NCBI RefSeq assembly: GCF_900156155.1
Contig: NZ_FTMD01000004.1
Coordinates: forward strand, 248,001 to 312,000
Reading direction: 5' to 3'
Length of the DNA: 64,000 nt
From: Aromatoleum tolulyticum
GTDB lineage: Bacteria; Pseudomonadota; Gammaproteobacteria; Burkholderiales; Rhodocyclaceae
Shown here piece after piece: positions 1 through 9,795 of the stretch (its first letter is position 1; every line of letters starts with the position of its first letter). The position numbers were made by a program, and so were the translations under genes. Under the pieces are notes generated by a model. The model was not told the DNA's origin and made no database searches. It was given only the letters and a program-made list of their open reading frames with translations.

Positions 1-1043
<1,043 letters not shown>

Positions 1044-1078
1044 GCCTGCGCTCTCCGTCTATGTCTCGGGCTCGCGCC

Positions 1079-2293
1079 TCAGATGCGCGCCGACGTGAGG
1101 TGCGCCGCACCCCAGGTCGTGCGCCAGCGGGTCTTCACCGACGTCAGCCCGATCAGTGCGGCGAGCGCGAGGCCGGCGAAGATCATGAAGCCCATCTGGT
1201 AGCTGCCGGTCGCCTGCTTCGCGTAGCCGAGCGAGGACGCCAGGTAGAAGCCGCCGACGCCGCCCGCCATCCCGACCAAGCCCGTCATCACGCCGATCTC
1301 CTTGCGGAAGCGCTGTGGCACGAGCTGGAACACCGCGCCGTTGCCCATGCCCAGCGACAGCATCGCCAGCACGAACACCCCCAGCGCCATCCACGCCTCC
1401 GGCAGCCCGATGCCGACGATCGCGAGGAAGATCGCCGCGAACACGTACATCACCGACAGGCTCTTGATGCCGCCGACGCGATCCGCGACGCGGCCGCCGA
1501 TGGGACGCACCAGCGAGCCGGCGAACACGCAGGCGGCGGTGAAGTAGCCCGCCATCTTCGCGTCGAGCCCGTACTGGGTATTGAAGTAGATCGTCAGCGA
1601 GGACGCCAGCCCGACGAAGCCGCCGAAGGTCACCGAGTAGAAGAACATGAACCACCACGCGTCCTTGTCCTTCAGCACCTTGAAATACTCGGTCAGCGGC
1701 TTGGCGGGCGGGCACTCCGGCGCGTCCTTGGCGACGACGAGGTAGAACACGAACACCGCGACCAGCGGGATCAGCGCGAGGCCGAACACGTTGGTCCAGC
1801 CGTAAGCCATCGCCAACCCCGGCGCGAACAGCGCGGCCAGCGCGGTGCCCGAGTTGCCGGCGCCGGCGATGCCGAGCGCCGTGCCCTGATGCTCCGGCGG
1901 GTACCAGCGCGACGCGAGCGGCAGCGCCACCGCGAAGGCCGCGCCGGCGAAGCCCAGGAACACGCCCAGCAGCAGCGTCTGCTCGTAGCTGTGGATGCCG
2001 AACTGCCACGCGACGAACAGCGCGCAGATCACGATCACCTGCCCGATCGCCCCGGCCATCTTCGGCTTCAGATGATCGACGAGCACGCCCATGAAGATGC
2101 GCAGGATCGCTCCGGCAAGCACCGGCACCGCGACCATCAGGCCCTTCTGCGCGTGGTCGAGGCCCAGGTCCTTGGCGATCTGCACGCCCAGCGGCCCGAG
2201 GATGACCCACACCATGAAGGCGAGGTCGAAGTACAGGAAGGAGGCCAGCAGCGTCGGCGGGTGGCCGGCCTTGAGGAAGGATTGCTTGTCCAT
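1079..2293 (-). CDS. narK: Nitrate/nitrite MFS transporter (NarK/NasA family)
   Basis: This is a 404-aa polytopic membrane protein of the major facilitator superfamily with about twelve hydrophobic segments. It carries nitrate-porter hallmarks: a glycine-rich GIAGAGNSGTALAALFAP stretch near residue 145 and a second GLVGMAGGVGGFYL stretch near residue 340. These correspond to the nitrate signature motifs in TM5 and TM11. It would bring nitrate in, or move nitrite, across the inner membrane for the NirBD enzyme encoded just upstream. It starts 30 bp after nirD in the same direction and precedes the PP2C/kinase gene. Family assignment is firm; NasA-type uptake versus NarK-type exchange cannot be settled from sequence alone, and the assimilatory context favours uptake. 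Confidence 0.93.
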   Translation of the reverse strand: MDKQSFLKAGHPPTLLASFLYFDLAFMVWVILGPLGVQIAKDLGLDHAQKGLMVAVPVLAGAILRIFMGVLVDHLKPKMAGAIGQVIVICALFVAWQFGIHSYEQTLLLGVFLGFAGAAFAVALPLASRWYPPEHQGTALGIAGAGNSGTALAALFAPGLAMAYGWTNVFGLALIPLVAVFVFYLVVAKDAPECPPAKPLTEYFKVLKDKDAWWFMFFYSVTFGGFVGLASSLTIYFNTQYGLDAKMAGYFTAACVFAGSLVRPIGGRVADRVGGIKSLSVMYVFAAIFLAIVGIGLPEAWMALGVFVLAMLSLGMGNGAVFQLVPQRFRKEIGVMTGLVGMAGGVGGFYLASSLGYAKQATGSYQMGFMIFAGLALAALIGLTSVKTRWRTTWGAAHLTSARI

Positions 2294-2323
2294 GTCGTTT
2301 CTCGTTTTGCGATGCGGGGCGGA

Positions 2324-2659
2324 TCAGACCTTGAGCAGCACCTTGCCGCCCTCGACCTTCACTTCGAAGGACTTCGTGCAGCCGACGTCGGGTGCCACGG
2401 CATTGCCGGAGTCGAGCTCGATCTTCCAGCTGTGCAGCGGGCAGGTGACCTGCCGCCCATGCACGATGCCTTGCGACAGCGGCCCCTGCTTGTGCGGGCA
2501 CTTGTCGTGCAGCGCGAACACCTCGTTCTCCGCATTGCGGAAGATCGCGATGTCGCCGCCGCGCTCCGCCTTGACGAGGCGCGAGCCGAGCACGGGGATG
2601 TCATCGACCGCGCAGATCTCTTTCCAGCCCGCGTCGACGCTGATTGCTATGGTGGTCAT
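2324..2659 (-). CDS. nirD: Nitrite reductase (NADH) small subunit
   Basis: This 111-aa protein is a Rieske-like [2Fe-2S] domain with CPHKQGPLSQG around residue 64 and CPLHSWKIEL around residue 83, the Cys-X-His and Cys-X2-His halves of a Rieske site. It is the small partner of NirB in assimilatory nitrite reduction to ammonium in the cytoplasm. I chose the ATG at 2659 (MTTIAIS), 17 bp downstream of the nirB stop. Much longer in-frame extensions exist but would read through nirB in another frame. Many enteric NirD proteins have lost the Rieske ligands; here they are kept, as in the NasE-type small subunits of Bacillus and pseudomonads. Confidence 0.95.
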   Translation of the reverse strand: MTTIAISVDAGWKEICAVDDIPVLGSRLVKAERGGDIAIFRNAENEVFALHDKCPHKQGPLSQGIVHGRQVTCPLHSWKIELDSGNAVAPDVGCTKSFEVKVEGGKVLLKV

Positions 2660-2676
2660 TGAATGGCTCCCGGATG

Positions 2677-5133
2677 TCAGACTTCGAGGATTTCGAATTC
2701 GCGGCGCACGGCAGGCGCGGCGTCGGCGGCGTAGCGCTCGGCCCACGGGTCCTTCGCGTCCTGCAAGGCGAAGAGCAGCCGCTCGTACAGCGCCTTGCGG
2801 TTCTCCGCGTTCTCCAGCACGTGCTTCTTCACATGCTCCAGGCCCACGCGCTCGACGTAATGCACGGTGCGCTCGAGGTAGTAGCCCTCTTCGCGGTAGA
2901 GCTGCAGGAAGGCGCCGGAGTACTCCATCACCTCCTCGCGCGTCGCGACCTTGCACAGGAACTGCGCGACCTCGGTCTTGATGCCGCCGTTGCCGGCGAC
3001 ATACAGCTCCCAGCCCGAATCCACGCCGATCACGCCGACGTCCTTGATGCCGGCCTCGGCGCAGTTGCGCGGGCAGCCCGACACCGCGAGCTTCACCTTG
3101 TGCGGGCTCCACATGCCGAAGAGCATCTTCTCGAGGTCGATGCCCATCGACATCGAACGCTGCGTGCCGAAGCGGCAATGCTCGGCGCCGACGCAGGTCT
3201 TCACCGTGCGGATGCTCTTGCCGTAGGCGTGCCCCGAAGGCATGCCGAGGTCTTTCCACACATTCGGCAGGTCCTCCTTCTTGATCCCCAGCAGGTCGAT
3301 GCGCTGCCCGCCGGTGACCTTCACGGTCGGCACGTTGTACTTCTCCGCGACCTCGGCGATGCGCTTGAGCTCCGCCGGCGTCGTCACGCCGCCCAGCATC
3401 TGCGGCACCACCGAATAGGTGCCGTCCTTCTGGATGTTCGCGTGGGCGCGCTCGTTGATGAAGCGGCTCTGCGGATCGTCCTTCGCCTCGTGCGGCCAGG
3501 TCGAGATCAGGTAGTAGTTCAGCGCCGGGCGGCAGGTCGAGCAGCCGTTGGGCGTCTTCCACGACAGCGTTTCCATCGTCTCGGGGATCGTCAGCAGCTT
3601 GTGATCGCGGATCGCCTTCCTGACGTCGCCATGCGACAGCTCGGTGCACGCGCACACCGGCTTGTCGTGCGCGGAGACGGCCTGGTAGGCGCCGCCGACG
3701 GTCGAGGCCAGGATCTGCTCGACGAGGCCCGTGCAGGAGCCGCAGGAGGACGCCGCCTTGGTGTGCTTCTTGACCTCGTCCAGCGTGAACAGGCCTTTCT
3801 CCTTGATCGCCTTGACGATCGTGCCCTTGCACACGCCGTTGCAGCCGCACACCTCGGCGGTGTCGGCCATCGCCGCGGCCTTGTTCTCGCCCTTGTGGCC
3901 CGCGTCGCCCAGATGGTTCTGGCCGAACATCAGGTGATCGCGGATCGAATGGATATCCTGACCGTCCTTCATCAGCTGGAAGTACCAGCTGCCGTCCGCG
4001 GTATCTCCGTAGAGCACCGAGCCGACGATGCGGTTGTTCTTGATCACGATGCGCTTGTAAACACCGCCCTGCTTGTCGTGCAGCACGATTTCCTCGGTGT
4101 CCGCGCCGCCGCTGAAGTCGCCCGCCGAGAACACGTCGATGCCGGTCACCTTCAGCTTGGTCGAGGTGACCGACCCCTCGTAGCGGCCGATGCCGAAATT
4201 CGCGAGGTGGTTCGCCGCGACCTTGCCCTGCTCGAACAACGGCGCGACCAGGCCGTAGGCGATGCCGCGGTGCGCGACGCACTCGCCGACCGCATACACG
4301 CGCGGGTCGGTCACGGTCTGCAGCGTGTCCGAGACGTGGATGCCGCGCACGCGCCCCGTGCCGCAGTAGATGCCGGCCGATTCCGCCAGCGCGTAGTTCG
4401 GGCGGATGCCCGCCGCGACGACGACGAGGTCCGCCGGGATCTCCATGCCGTCCTTGAAGCGCACCGCGGATACACGCCCACCCTCGCCGCGGATCAGCGC
4501 CTCGGTCTGCTTCGACAGCAGGAAATTCATGCCCTTCGCTTCGAGCGAAGCCTGCAGCATGTCGGCGGCCGGCTTGTCGAGCTGGCGCTCCATGATCCAG
4601 TCGGCCAGATGCACCACCGTCACGCTCATGCCGCGCAGCATCAGGCCGTTCGCGGCTTCCAGGCCGAGCAGGCCGGCACCGATCACGACCGCGTGCTTGT
4701 ACTGCGTCGACGCCTCGATCATCGCCTCGGTGTCGCCGATGTCGCGGTAGGCGAGCACGCCCGGCAGGTCCGCGCCAGGGATCGGCGGGATGAACGGGGT
4801 CGAACCGGTCGCGATCAGCAGGCGGTCGTAGTCCGCTTCGGTACCGTCGGAGGCGATGACCTTGCGCTTGATGCGGTCGATCTTCGTCACCATCTTGCCG
4901 GCGTGCAGCGTGATGTCGTTGTCGCGGTACCAGTCGAGATCGTTGAGCATGATCTCCGGCAGCGTCATCTCGCCGGCGAGCACCGGCGACAGCAGGATGC
5001 GGTTGTAGTTGCCGTGCGGCTCGGCGCCGAACACGGTGATGTCGTACAGGTCCGGGGAAAGCTTCAGCAGTTCTTCGAGCGTGCGGCAGCCGGCCATGCC
5101 GTTACCGATCATCACGAGTTTCTGTTTTTTCAT
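2677..5133 (-). CDS. nirB: Nitrite reductase (NADH) large subunit
   Basis: This 818-aa enzyme reduces nitrite to ammonium with NAD(P)H in the cytoplasm. The domains run in the expected order. First is an FAD/NAD(P)H-binding pyridine-nucleotide reductase fold (GNGMAGCRTLEELL at the N-terminus and a second GAGLLGLEAANGL near residue 152). Next is a BFD-like [2Fe-2S] domain with CGCNGVC and CGSCTG (about residues 425-470). Last is the sulfite/nitrite reductase module with CVGAEHCRFG and SGCPRNCAEAG (about 640-690), whose Cys residues bind [4Fe-4S] and siroheme. A GGAG ribosome-binding site precedes the ATG at 5133. The adjacent cobA makes the siroheme precursor, which supports the call. Confidence 0.97.
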   Translation of the reverse strand: MKKQKLVMIGNGMAGCRTLEELLKLSPDLYDITVFGAEPHGNYNRILLSPVLAGEMTLPEIMLNDLDWYRDNDITLHAGKMVTKIDRIKRKVIASDGTEADYDRLLIATGSTPFIPPIPGADLPGVLAYRDIGDTEAMIEASTQYKHAVVIGAGLLGLEAANGLMLRGMSVTVVHLADWIMERQLDKPAADMLQASLEAKGMNFLLSKQTEALIRGEGGRVSAVRFKDGMEIPADLVVVAAGIRPNYALAESAGIYCGTGRVRGIHVSDTLQTVTDPRVYAVGECVAHRGIAYGLVAPLFEQGKVAANHLANFGIGRYEGSVTSTKLKVTGIDVFSAGDFSGGADTEEIVLHDKQGGVYKRIVIKNNRIVGSVLYGDTADGSWYFQLMKDGQDIHSIRDHLMFGQNHLGDAGHKGENKAAAMADTAEVCGCNGVCKGTIVKAIKEKGLFTLDEVKKHTKAASSCGSCTGLVEQILASTVGGAYQAVSAHDKPVCACTELSHGDVRKAIRDHKLLTIPETMETLSWKTPNGCSTCRPALNYYLISTWPHEAKDDPQSRFINERAHANIQKDGTYSVVPQMLGGVTTPAELKRIAEVAEKYNVPTVKVTGGQRIDLLGIKKEDLPNVWKDLGMPSGHAYGKSIRTVKTCVGAEHCRFGTQRSMSMGIDLEKMLFGMWSPHKVKLAVSGCPRNCAEAGIKDVGVIGVDSGWELYVAGNGGIKTEVAQFLCKVATREEVMEYSGAFLQLYREEGYYLERTVHYVERVGLEHVKKHVLENAENRKALYERLLFALQDAKDPWAERYAADAAPAVRREFEILEV

Positions 5134-5144
5134 GGCGGGCTCCT

Positions 5145-5909
5145 TCAGGCAGCGCGAGATACGAATTCGGGGGAGGATTCGGACAGGGCGAAGCGGTTTT
5201 CGGCGTAGGCCGCGACGTCGCCGATGACGATCAGCGCGGGCGCCGGCAGCGACGCTTCGCGTGCGCGCTCGGCGATGTCGGCGAGGGTGCCGACCACCTG
5301 CCGCTGCGTCGGCAGCGTGCCGTGGGCGATCACCGCAGCGGGTGTCGCACGCGACAGGCCGCCGGCGGCGAGGCTGTCGGCGATGCGCGACAGCGCGCCC
5401 AGGCCCATGTAGATCACCAGCGTCGTGCCGCTTTTCGCCAGCGCGGACCAGTCGGGTTCGGAGCCGTCCTCGGTGTGGCCGGTCACCATCGTCACGCCGA
5501 AGCAGTGCGCGCGATGCGTCACCGGGATGCCGGCGGCACCGGCCACCGCGACGCCGGCGGTCAGGCCGTGGACCACCTCGACCTCGATGCCCAGTGCGCG
5601 CAGGTAATCCATCTCCTCGCCGCCGCGCCCGAACACGAAGGGGTCACCCCCCTTCACGCGTGCCACCGTCAGCCCGCGCCGCGCATAGCGTGCCATTGCA
5701 CGATGGATGAACTCCTGCGCGGCGGACTTCATCCCCGCGCGCTTGCCGACCCGCAGCACGCGTGCCGTCGGCTTCGCCAGCGCGAGCACTTCGTCCGTCA
5801 CCAACGCATCGGCCAGCAGCACGTCGGCCTCCGCGATGGCGCGGGCGGCGCGCAGCGTCAGCAGGTCTGCAGCTCCGGGGCCGGCACCAACGAGAAACAC
5901 CTTGGCCAT
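5145..5909 (-). CDS. cobA: Uroporphyrinogen-III C-methyltransferase
   Basis: This 254-aa SAM-dependent methylase makes precorrin-2, the precursor of the siroheme needed by NirB. Family signatures are VGAGPGAADLLTLRA at the N-terminus, the RVKGGDPFVFGRGGEE motif near residue 85 and VVHGLTAGVAVAGAAGIP around residue 115. I chose the ATG at 5909 because GGAG lies about 9 bases upstream and the homologous core begins at once (MAKVFLVGAGPG). It is the first gene of the cobA-nirB-nirD-transporter operon, 11 bp before nirB, and is preceded by a leader with ANTAR-type hairpins. It lacks the CysG oxidase/ferrochelatase part, so those steps must be encoded elsewhere. Confidence 0.94.
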   Translation of the reverse strand: MAKVFLVGAGPGAADLLTLRAARAIAEADVLLADALVTDEVLALAKPTARVLRVGKRAGMKSAAQEFIHRAMARYARRGLTVARVKGGDPFVFGRGGEEMDYLRALGIEVEVVHGLTAGVAVAGAAGIPVTHRAHCFGVTMVTGHTEDGSEPDWSALAKSGTTLVIYMGLGALSRIADSLAAGGLSRATPAAVIAHGTLPTQRQVVGTLADIAERAREASLPAPALIVIGDVAAYAENRFALSESSPEFVSRAA

Positions 5910-5933
5910 GATCGATCTCCACTCCGTAAGGCG

Positions 5934-6043
5934 AAAAAAAACGGCATCGCGTCGCCCCCAGGATCGAAATCCCGAAGAAACGACGGACGCCGTTGTCCGC
6001 ATGCTCTGCACCAAGCACTTCGCCGGAGCCTCGTTGCCCCGGC
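5934..6043 (-). promoter_or_regulatory. ANTAR-type antitermination leader of the cobA-nirBD operon
   Basis: Read as RNA on the minus strand, the leader shows two hairpins. P1 (6043 to 6022) has arms GCCGGGGC and GCTCCGGC around the hexaloop AACGAG. P2 (5999 to 5984) has arms CGGAC and GTCCG around the hexaloop AACGGC. Both loops have A at position 1 and G at position 4, the known ANTAR-binding pattern. The ACGGC of the P2 loop can instead pair with GCCGT at 5945-5941 to form a terminator hairpin followed by about eight U residues (5940-5934). Hairpin P2 and the terminator are therefore mutually exclusive. NasT/NasR-type ANTAR proteins stabilise P1-P2 to allow read-through when nitrate is present; the protein is encoded at 11452-12027. 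Confidence 0.85.
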
Positions 6044-6059
6044 TTGCGGTTCACCTAAC

Positions 6060-6074
6060 GCAAAATGGGTGCCA
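6060..6074 (-). promoter_or_regulatory. Sigma-54 promoter of the cobA-nirBD operon
   Basis: On the minus strand TGGCACCCATTTTGC is a perfect match to TGGCAC-N5-TTGC with correct GG-N10-GC spacing. It places the transcript start near 6048, only a few bases before leader hairpin P1 (6043), which supports both calls. Confidence 0.85.
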
Positions 6075-6163
6075 GTCCCCACGCATTCACGCAAGTCATT
6101 ATTTTTAAATCAATAACTCACACACCGCGGATCGCAAGCGGTGCGCGAAGAACGAAGATAGGC

Positions 6164-6208
6164 GCACCATTCAGGTGCATCGCGCAGAATGCTGCACCAC
6201 AACATTGC
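6164..6208. promoter_or_regulatory. NtrC-type activator sites
   Basis: GCACCATTCAGGTGC (6164-6178) fits GCAC-N7-GTGC, the NtrC binding pattern. A weaker copy GCACCACAACATTGC lies at 6194-6208. They are about 90-150 bp upstream of the sigma-54 promoter, a normal enhancer distance, so nitrogen limitation should activate this operon through NtrC. Confidence 0.7.
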
Positions 6209-6478
6209 GGCACCCGAGGCGCGCGCGGGACGGCGGCACCCGCGATGCAGACCGCAATCGGGAACGATCGTCACCGTGCACGGAGGTCCGGCCGGGAGCA
6301 CGTGATCAGGGAGGGGGACGATCTACGCCGATCAGCCAGGAAGGCGAGAATCGGGGGGCGGCGCCAGGCAGAAGCCCCGGCGCCCACTCGGCAGGACTAC
6401 CGGGAGCGGAGAATCAGGACCGCCCCGGTCGGCTGCAGGACGTCATGCCCGCCTGCGGACGGCGAGCGATTCCGCCGC
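6209..6478. other. Intergenic stretch, no feature seen
   Basis: Between the NtrC sites and the hairpin beyond the RTX gene I see no convincing gene, promoter or repeat. Short open frames here have no ribosome-binding site or recognisable product. Confidence 0.5.
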
Positions 6479-6498
6479 GGCGCCCCTGAGGGGGCGCC
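6479..6498 (-). terminator. Hairpin downstream of the RTX gene
   Basis: Perfect 8-bp stem GGCGCCCC / GGGGCGCC with loop TGAG, 12 bp past the stop of the minus-strand RTX gene. No U-run follows, so it may only stabilise the 3' end. Confidence 0.45.
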
Positions 6499-6509
6499 GT
6501 GACCAGGAC

Positions 6510-7883
6510 TTACGCAAAGATCACGATATCGGAGGCATCCAGATCGGCCATGCGGCCGGTCACGACGCCGAGGAGCACCGGCGCGGCTCCCGCGTGGTTG
6601 CCGTCTTCATCGTAGTAGAGCTTGCCCGACGCGGTGTCGTAGATCAGGAAATCGTCCACACCCGTCTCGTTCGCGCTGGCACCGGTCAGTCCGCTACCCT
6701 TGACGAAGTTCGTCGCGGTGAAGCCGGCGAGGGACACGAACTCGTTGGCATCGAAGCCCAGCTTGTCCACGGTCGCGTCGAAATCGTTGATGCGATGCAC
6801 CGTCGCCTTGGTGACCTGTGTGCCGTCCTGCTTGAACACCGTGGTGCTGGGCGCGGTGAACAACGTGTCGAACACGAAGGTGTCGCTGCCCGCACCACCC
6901 CAGACCTTGTCTGCGCCCTCGCCGAGGAAGATGACGTCATCACCGGCGCCGGTCTTGATCGTGTCATTGCCCGACGCCTCGACGCCGTCCTCGGCATAGT
7001 AGACATCCGGATCGATGGTGTCGTTGCCGGCACCGGTGGTGATGATGTCGTCGCCCGAACCGCCGATCACGACATTGTTGCCGTCGCCGGCGCGCACGTT
7101 GTCGTTGCCCGTACCCGGCGCAATGAAGTCGTCGCCGCTGCCGCCGGTAACGCGATCGTTGCCGTCGTTATCATCCACCAGGCCGATTTCGGCGAACACC
7201 GCATTGCTGCCGTTGCCGGTCTGGACGTTGTCATCGCCCGTGCCCATGTAGATGATGTCGTCGCCGTCGCCCGCCTTGACGGTATCGTTGCCGGCATTGC
7301 CGTCGATGACGTCGTCGCCCGCAGTGCCGGTCAGCTTGTCGTTGCCGGTCGTGCCGATCAGGCCGTCCCACTCGACGACCGACCACAGCAGGTTCGCGCC
7401 ATCCAGGTCGTTCCACTGCCCCGGCGCACCGAGGCCGCCGGCCGGCGCCGGCCACTTGCCCGTGGCGATGGCGAGGAAATCCTGCACCCCGCCGAAGTTG
7501 TCCGGCTCGCCGCCGAGGCTGCCGGAACCCCAGTTCTGGTAACCCGACCCGAGCAGCGTGCCGTCCAGCCACTGCCAGCTGCCTTCGCTTTGCACGTCCG
7601 ACGCGCCGAGCCAGAGATAGCTCGCGTTTCCGCCGTCCGTGGCCACGGTCGCCCCCTTGGGAACCGACGGCTTCAGGTTCTTGAGGATCGCAGCGTTTTC
7701 GGCAGCGGAACCGATCAACGACAGATAGGACGGAACGATCAACGGGCCGCCGAGACCGGCCCCCTGCAGCCGGCCTTCGTCGTTCCATGCGAGGCTCAGC
7801 GCGTTCGCCGAGGCGTCGTCCCACGTCAGCGGGGCCGTCTCGATCTCGTAGGTATGTCCGTTGTAGTAGAAGTGCATTGCCAT
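6510..7883 (-). CDS. C-type lectin / RTX calcium-binding secreted protein
   Basis: This is a 457-aa acidic protein without a Sec signal. Residues about 1-175 look like a C-type lectin fold: SYLWLGASD, GSWQWLDG, GEPDNFGG (an EPN-like motif) and GQWNDLDG...LLWSVVEW (a WND motif). Residues about 178-355 hold about a dozen RTX nonapeptides (GGxGxDxxx type, for example GGSGDDFIA, GTGNDNVRAG, GGAGSDTFVFD), which bind calcium in a beta-roll. The C-terminus resembles the M10/serralysin-type tail and ends in DASDIVIFA, typical of type I secretion signals. No HlyB/HlyD/TolC genes lie nearby. It sits alone between two nitrate operons in the same direction. A role in adhesion or a surface layer is inference. 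Confidence 0.85.
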   Translation of the reverse strand: MAMHFYYNGHTYEIETAPLTWDDASANALSLAWNDEGRLQGAGLGGPLIVPSYLSLIGSAAENAAILKNLKPSVPKGATVATDGGNASYLWLGASDVQSEGSWQWLDGTLLGSGYQNWGSGSLGGEPDNFGGVQDFLAIATGKWPAPAGGLGAPGQWNDLDGANLLWSVVEWDGLIGTTGNDKLTGTAGDDVIDGNAGNDTVKAGDGDDIIYMGTGDDNVQTGNGSNAVFAEIGLVDDNDGNDRVTGGSGDDFIAPGTGNDNVRAGDGNNVVIGGSGDDIITTGAGNDTIDPDVYYAEDGVEASGNDTIKTGAGDDVIFLGEGADKVWGGAGSDTFVFDTLFTAPSTTVFKQDGTQVTKATVHRINDFDATVDKLGFDANEFVSLAGFTATNFVKGSGLTGASANETGVDDFLIYDTASGKLYYDEDGNHAGAAPVLLGVVTGRMADLDASDIVIFA

Positions 7884-7992
7884 CGCAGTTTTTCTCCGGT
7901 TCCGGGCTTCGGAGATGATAACCGCGCATCATTGCCACGTCACCCGTACGTCGTGACACGGGCCACACTAACGCATCGACGGACGCGCGACA

Positions 7993-8019
7993 GCGGGAGG
8001 TCGCACAGCCCCCTCCCGC
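7993..8019 (-). terminator. Hairpin after nasD
   Basis: Stem GCGGGAGG (7993-8000) / CCTCCCGC (8012-8019), 12 bp past the nasD stop on the minus strand. No clear U-run, so its strength as a terminator is uncertain. It separates the nas transporter operon from the RTX gene. Confidence 0.45.
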
Positions 8020-8030
8020 CGCCGCTCCGC

Positions 8031-8822
8031 TCAGGCCGCGCGCTTCAGCTGCTTCTTGTAGAGGAAATCCAGCACCGCCGCGCGGCAGTGCGCGAACTCC
8101 GGAAGCTCCGCGAGCGCCAGCCGGTCGCGCGGACGCTCGAGCTTCACGTCGAGGATCTCGCCGATCGTCGCCGCAGGCCCGTTGGTGAGCATCACGACAC
8201 GGTCCGAGAGCAGCACCGCCTCATCCACGTCGTGCGTCACCATCACCATCGTCGCCTTCGTCGCCGCGAGGATCTTCACCAGCTCGTCCTGCAGCGTGGC
8301 GCGCGTCAGCGCGTCGAGTGCGCCGAAAGGCTCGTCCATCAGCAGGATGCGCGGCTCCATCGACAGCGCGCGGGCGATGCCGACGCGCTGCTTCATGCCG
8401 CCCGAGATCTCATGCGGAAACTTCGTCTCGGCGTGCGACAGCCCGACCAGCGCCAGCGCGTCCTGCGTGCGCTGCTTCAACTTCGCCTTGCCCTCCTTGG
8501 CGCCGAACACGCGATCGACCGCGAGATACACGTTGTCATAGCAGGTGAGCCACGGCAGCAGCGAATGATTCTGGAACACCACCGCGCGTTCCGGCCCCGG
8601 CCCGGCGATCTCGCGCCCGTCGCACAGCATCACACCCGAGCTCGGCCGCGTCAGCCCCGCGATCAGGTTCAGCAGCGTCGACTTGCCGCAGCCCGAGTGC
8701 CCGATCAGGCTGATGCTCTCGCCCTCATGGATGTCGAGCGTGATGTCGCGCAACGCCGTGAAGGGGCCGTTCTTCGTGTTGAAGACCTGGCCGACGTTCT
8801 CGATCTGTACGATCTTCTTCAT
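8031..8822 (-). CDS. nasD: Nitrate ABC transporter ATP-binding protein
   Basis: This 263-aa ABC ATPase has Walker [10 protein letters not shown] (about residue 40), Q-loop [11 protein letters not shown], signature [10 protein letters not shown], Walker [14 protein letters not shown] and H-loop [27 protein letters not shown] is typical of the nitrate/taurine (NrtD/NasD) branch. With the permease NasE and the Tat-exported binding protein NasF it forms a high-affinity nitrate uptake system. It starts 18 bp after nasE and is the last gene of nasFED. It lacks the C-terminal NrtA-like domain of cyanobacterial NrtC. Confidence 0.93.
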   Translation of the reverse strand: MKKIVQIENVGQVFNTKNGPFTALRDITLDIHEGESISLIGHSGCGKSTLLNLIAGLTRPSSGVMLCDGREIAGPGPERAVVFQNHSLLPWLTCYDNVYLAVDRVFGAKEGKAKLKQRTQDALALVGLSHAETKFPHEISGGMKQRVGIARALSMEPRILLMDEPFGALDALTRATLQDELVKILAATKATMVMVTHDVDEAVLLSDRVVMLTNGPAATIGEILDVKLERPRDRLALAELPEFAHCRAAVLDFLYKKQLKRAA

Positions 8823-8840
8823 GATGGTCTCCTCCGCCGC

Positions 8841-9779
8841 TCAGCGGTTTTCGTAGTTGAAGCGTCGCGCCACCAGCATCAGCGCCTGCTCGAGGATCAG
8901 GCCGACGATGCCGATCACGAAGATCGCGATGATGATGTGCTCGACCTTGAGGTTGTTCCATTCGTCCCACACCCAGAAGCCGACGCCCACGCCACCGGTC
9001 AGCATCTCGGCGGCGACGATCACCAGCCACGCCGTGCCGATCGACAGGCGGATGCCCGTCAGCATGTAGGGCAGCACCGCCGGGAACAGGATCTTCGTGA
9101 ACACCTTCCATTCGGACAGCTTCAGCACCCGCGCCACGTTGAGGTAGTCCTGCGGCACGCGCGTCACGCCCTGCGCGGTGTTCAGGATCATTGGCCAGAT
9201 CGAGCAGATGAAGATCGTCCAGGTCGCCGCCGGGTCGGCGCGCTGGAACACCAGCAGGCCGATCGGCAGCCACGCCAGCGGGCTCACCGGGCGCAGCAGG
9301 CTGATGATCGGGTTCATCATCTGCGACAGCACCGCGAAGCGCCCGAGCAGGAAACCCGCCGGGATGCCCACCAGTGCCGCGATGCCGAAGCCGATGGCGA
9401 CGCGTTGCAGCGAGGCGAGCACGTTCCAGCCGATGCCCTGGTCGTTCGGTCCGGCGCGGTAGAACGGATCGGCAAAGATCGCCACCGCCGCGTCCCAGGT
9501 CTTCGCCGGAGTCGGGATCCCGCCGCCGTTCATCGTCGCCAGATGCCACAAGCCGATCAGCAACACGAGCCCCGCCAGCGGCGGCAGCGACACCCGCATC
9601 AGCGCGCGCATCCACCCGCCCACGCGCGCACCAGGCCCCCGCCCCGGCACCGCCGCGGACGCGTCGGCAGCCACCACCTTCACCGTCCTGCCCTTGCCGC
9701 GCGCCGCGAGCACCGCGCGCCGCCCCCCGACTTCCGCGGTCCCGGCATCGTTCCGGTCCGCCACCGCTGCCAGCGTCAT
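8841..9779 (-). CDS. nasE: Nitrate ABC transporter permease
   Basis: This is a 312-aa inner-membrane permease of the BPD transport family with about six hydrophobic segments after a polar N-terminal region of about 75 residues. The EAA loop is visible around EMLTGGVGVGFWVWDEWNN. I chose the ATG at 9779 (MTLAAVAD): it has the purine-rich Shine-Dalgarno GGGAGGGGG about 6 bases upstream and starts 17 bp after the nasF stop; an in-frame ATG further upstream lies within nasF. It carries nitrate through the membrane in a complex with NasF and NasD. Confidence 0.92.
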   Translation of the reverse strand: MTLAAVADRNDAGTAEVGGRRAVLAARGKGRTVKVVAADASAAVPGRGPGARVGGWMRALMRVSLPPLAGLVLLIGLWHLATMNGGGIPTPAKTWDAAVAIFADPFYRAGPNDQGIGWNVLASLQRVAIGFGIAALVGIPAGFLLGRFAVLSQMMNPIISLLRPVSPLAWLPIGLLVFQRADPAATWTIFICSIWPMILNTAQGVTRVPQDYLNVARVLKLSEWKVFTKILFPAVLPYMLTGIRLSIGTAWLVIVAAEMLTGGVGVGFWVWDEWNNLKVEHIIIAIFVIGIVGLILEQALMLVARRFNYENR

Positions 9780-9795
9780 CGCCGCCCCCTCCCGC

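Noticed and set aside
2644-5208. An 854-codon plus-strand frame opposite nirB
   Set aside because: Antisense of a complete nirB with all its cofactor motifs; composition (Arg, Ala, His, Asp) is that of a shadow frame.
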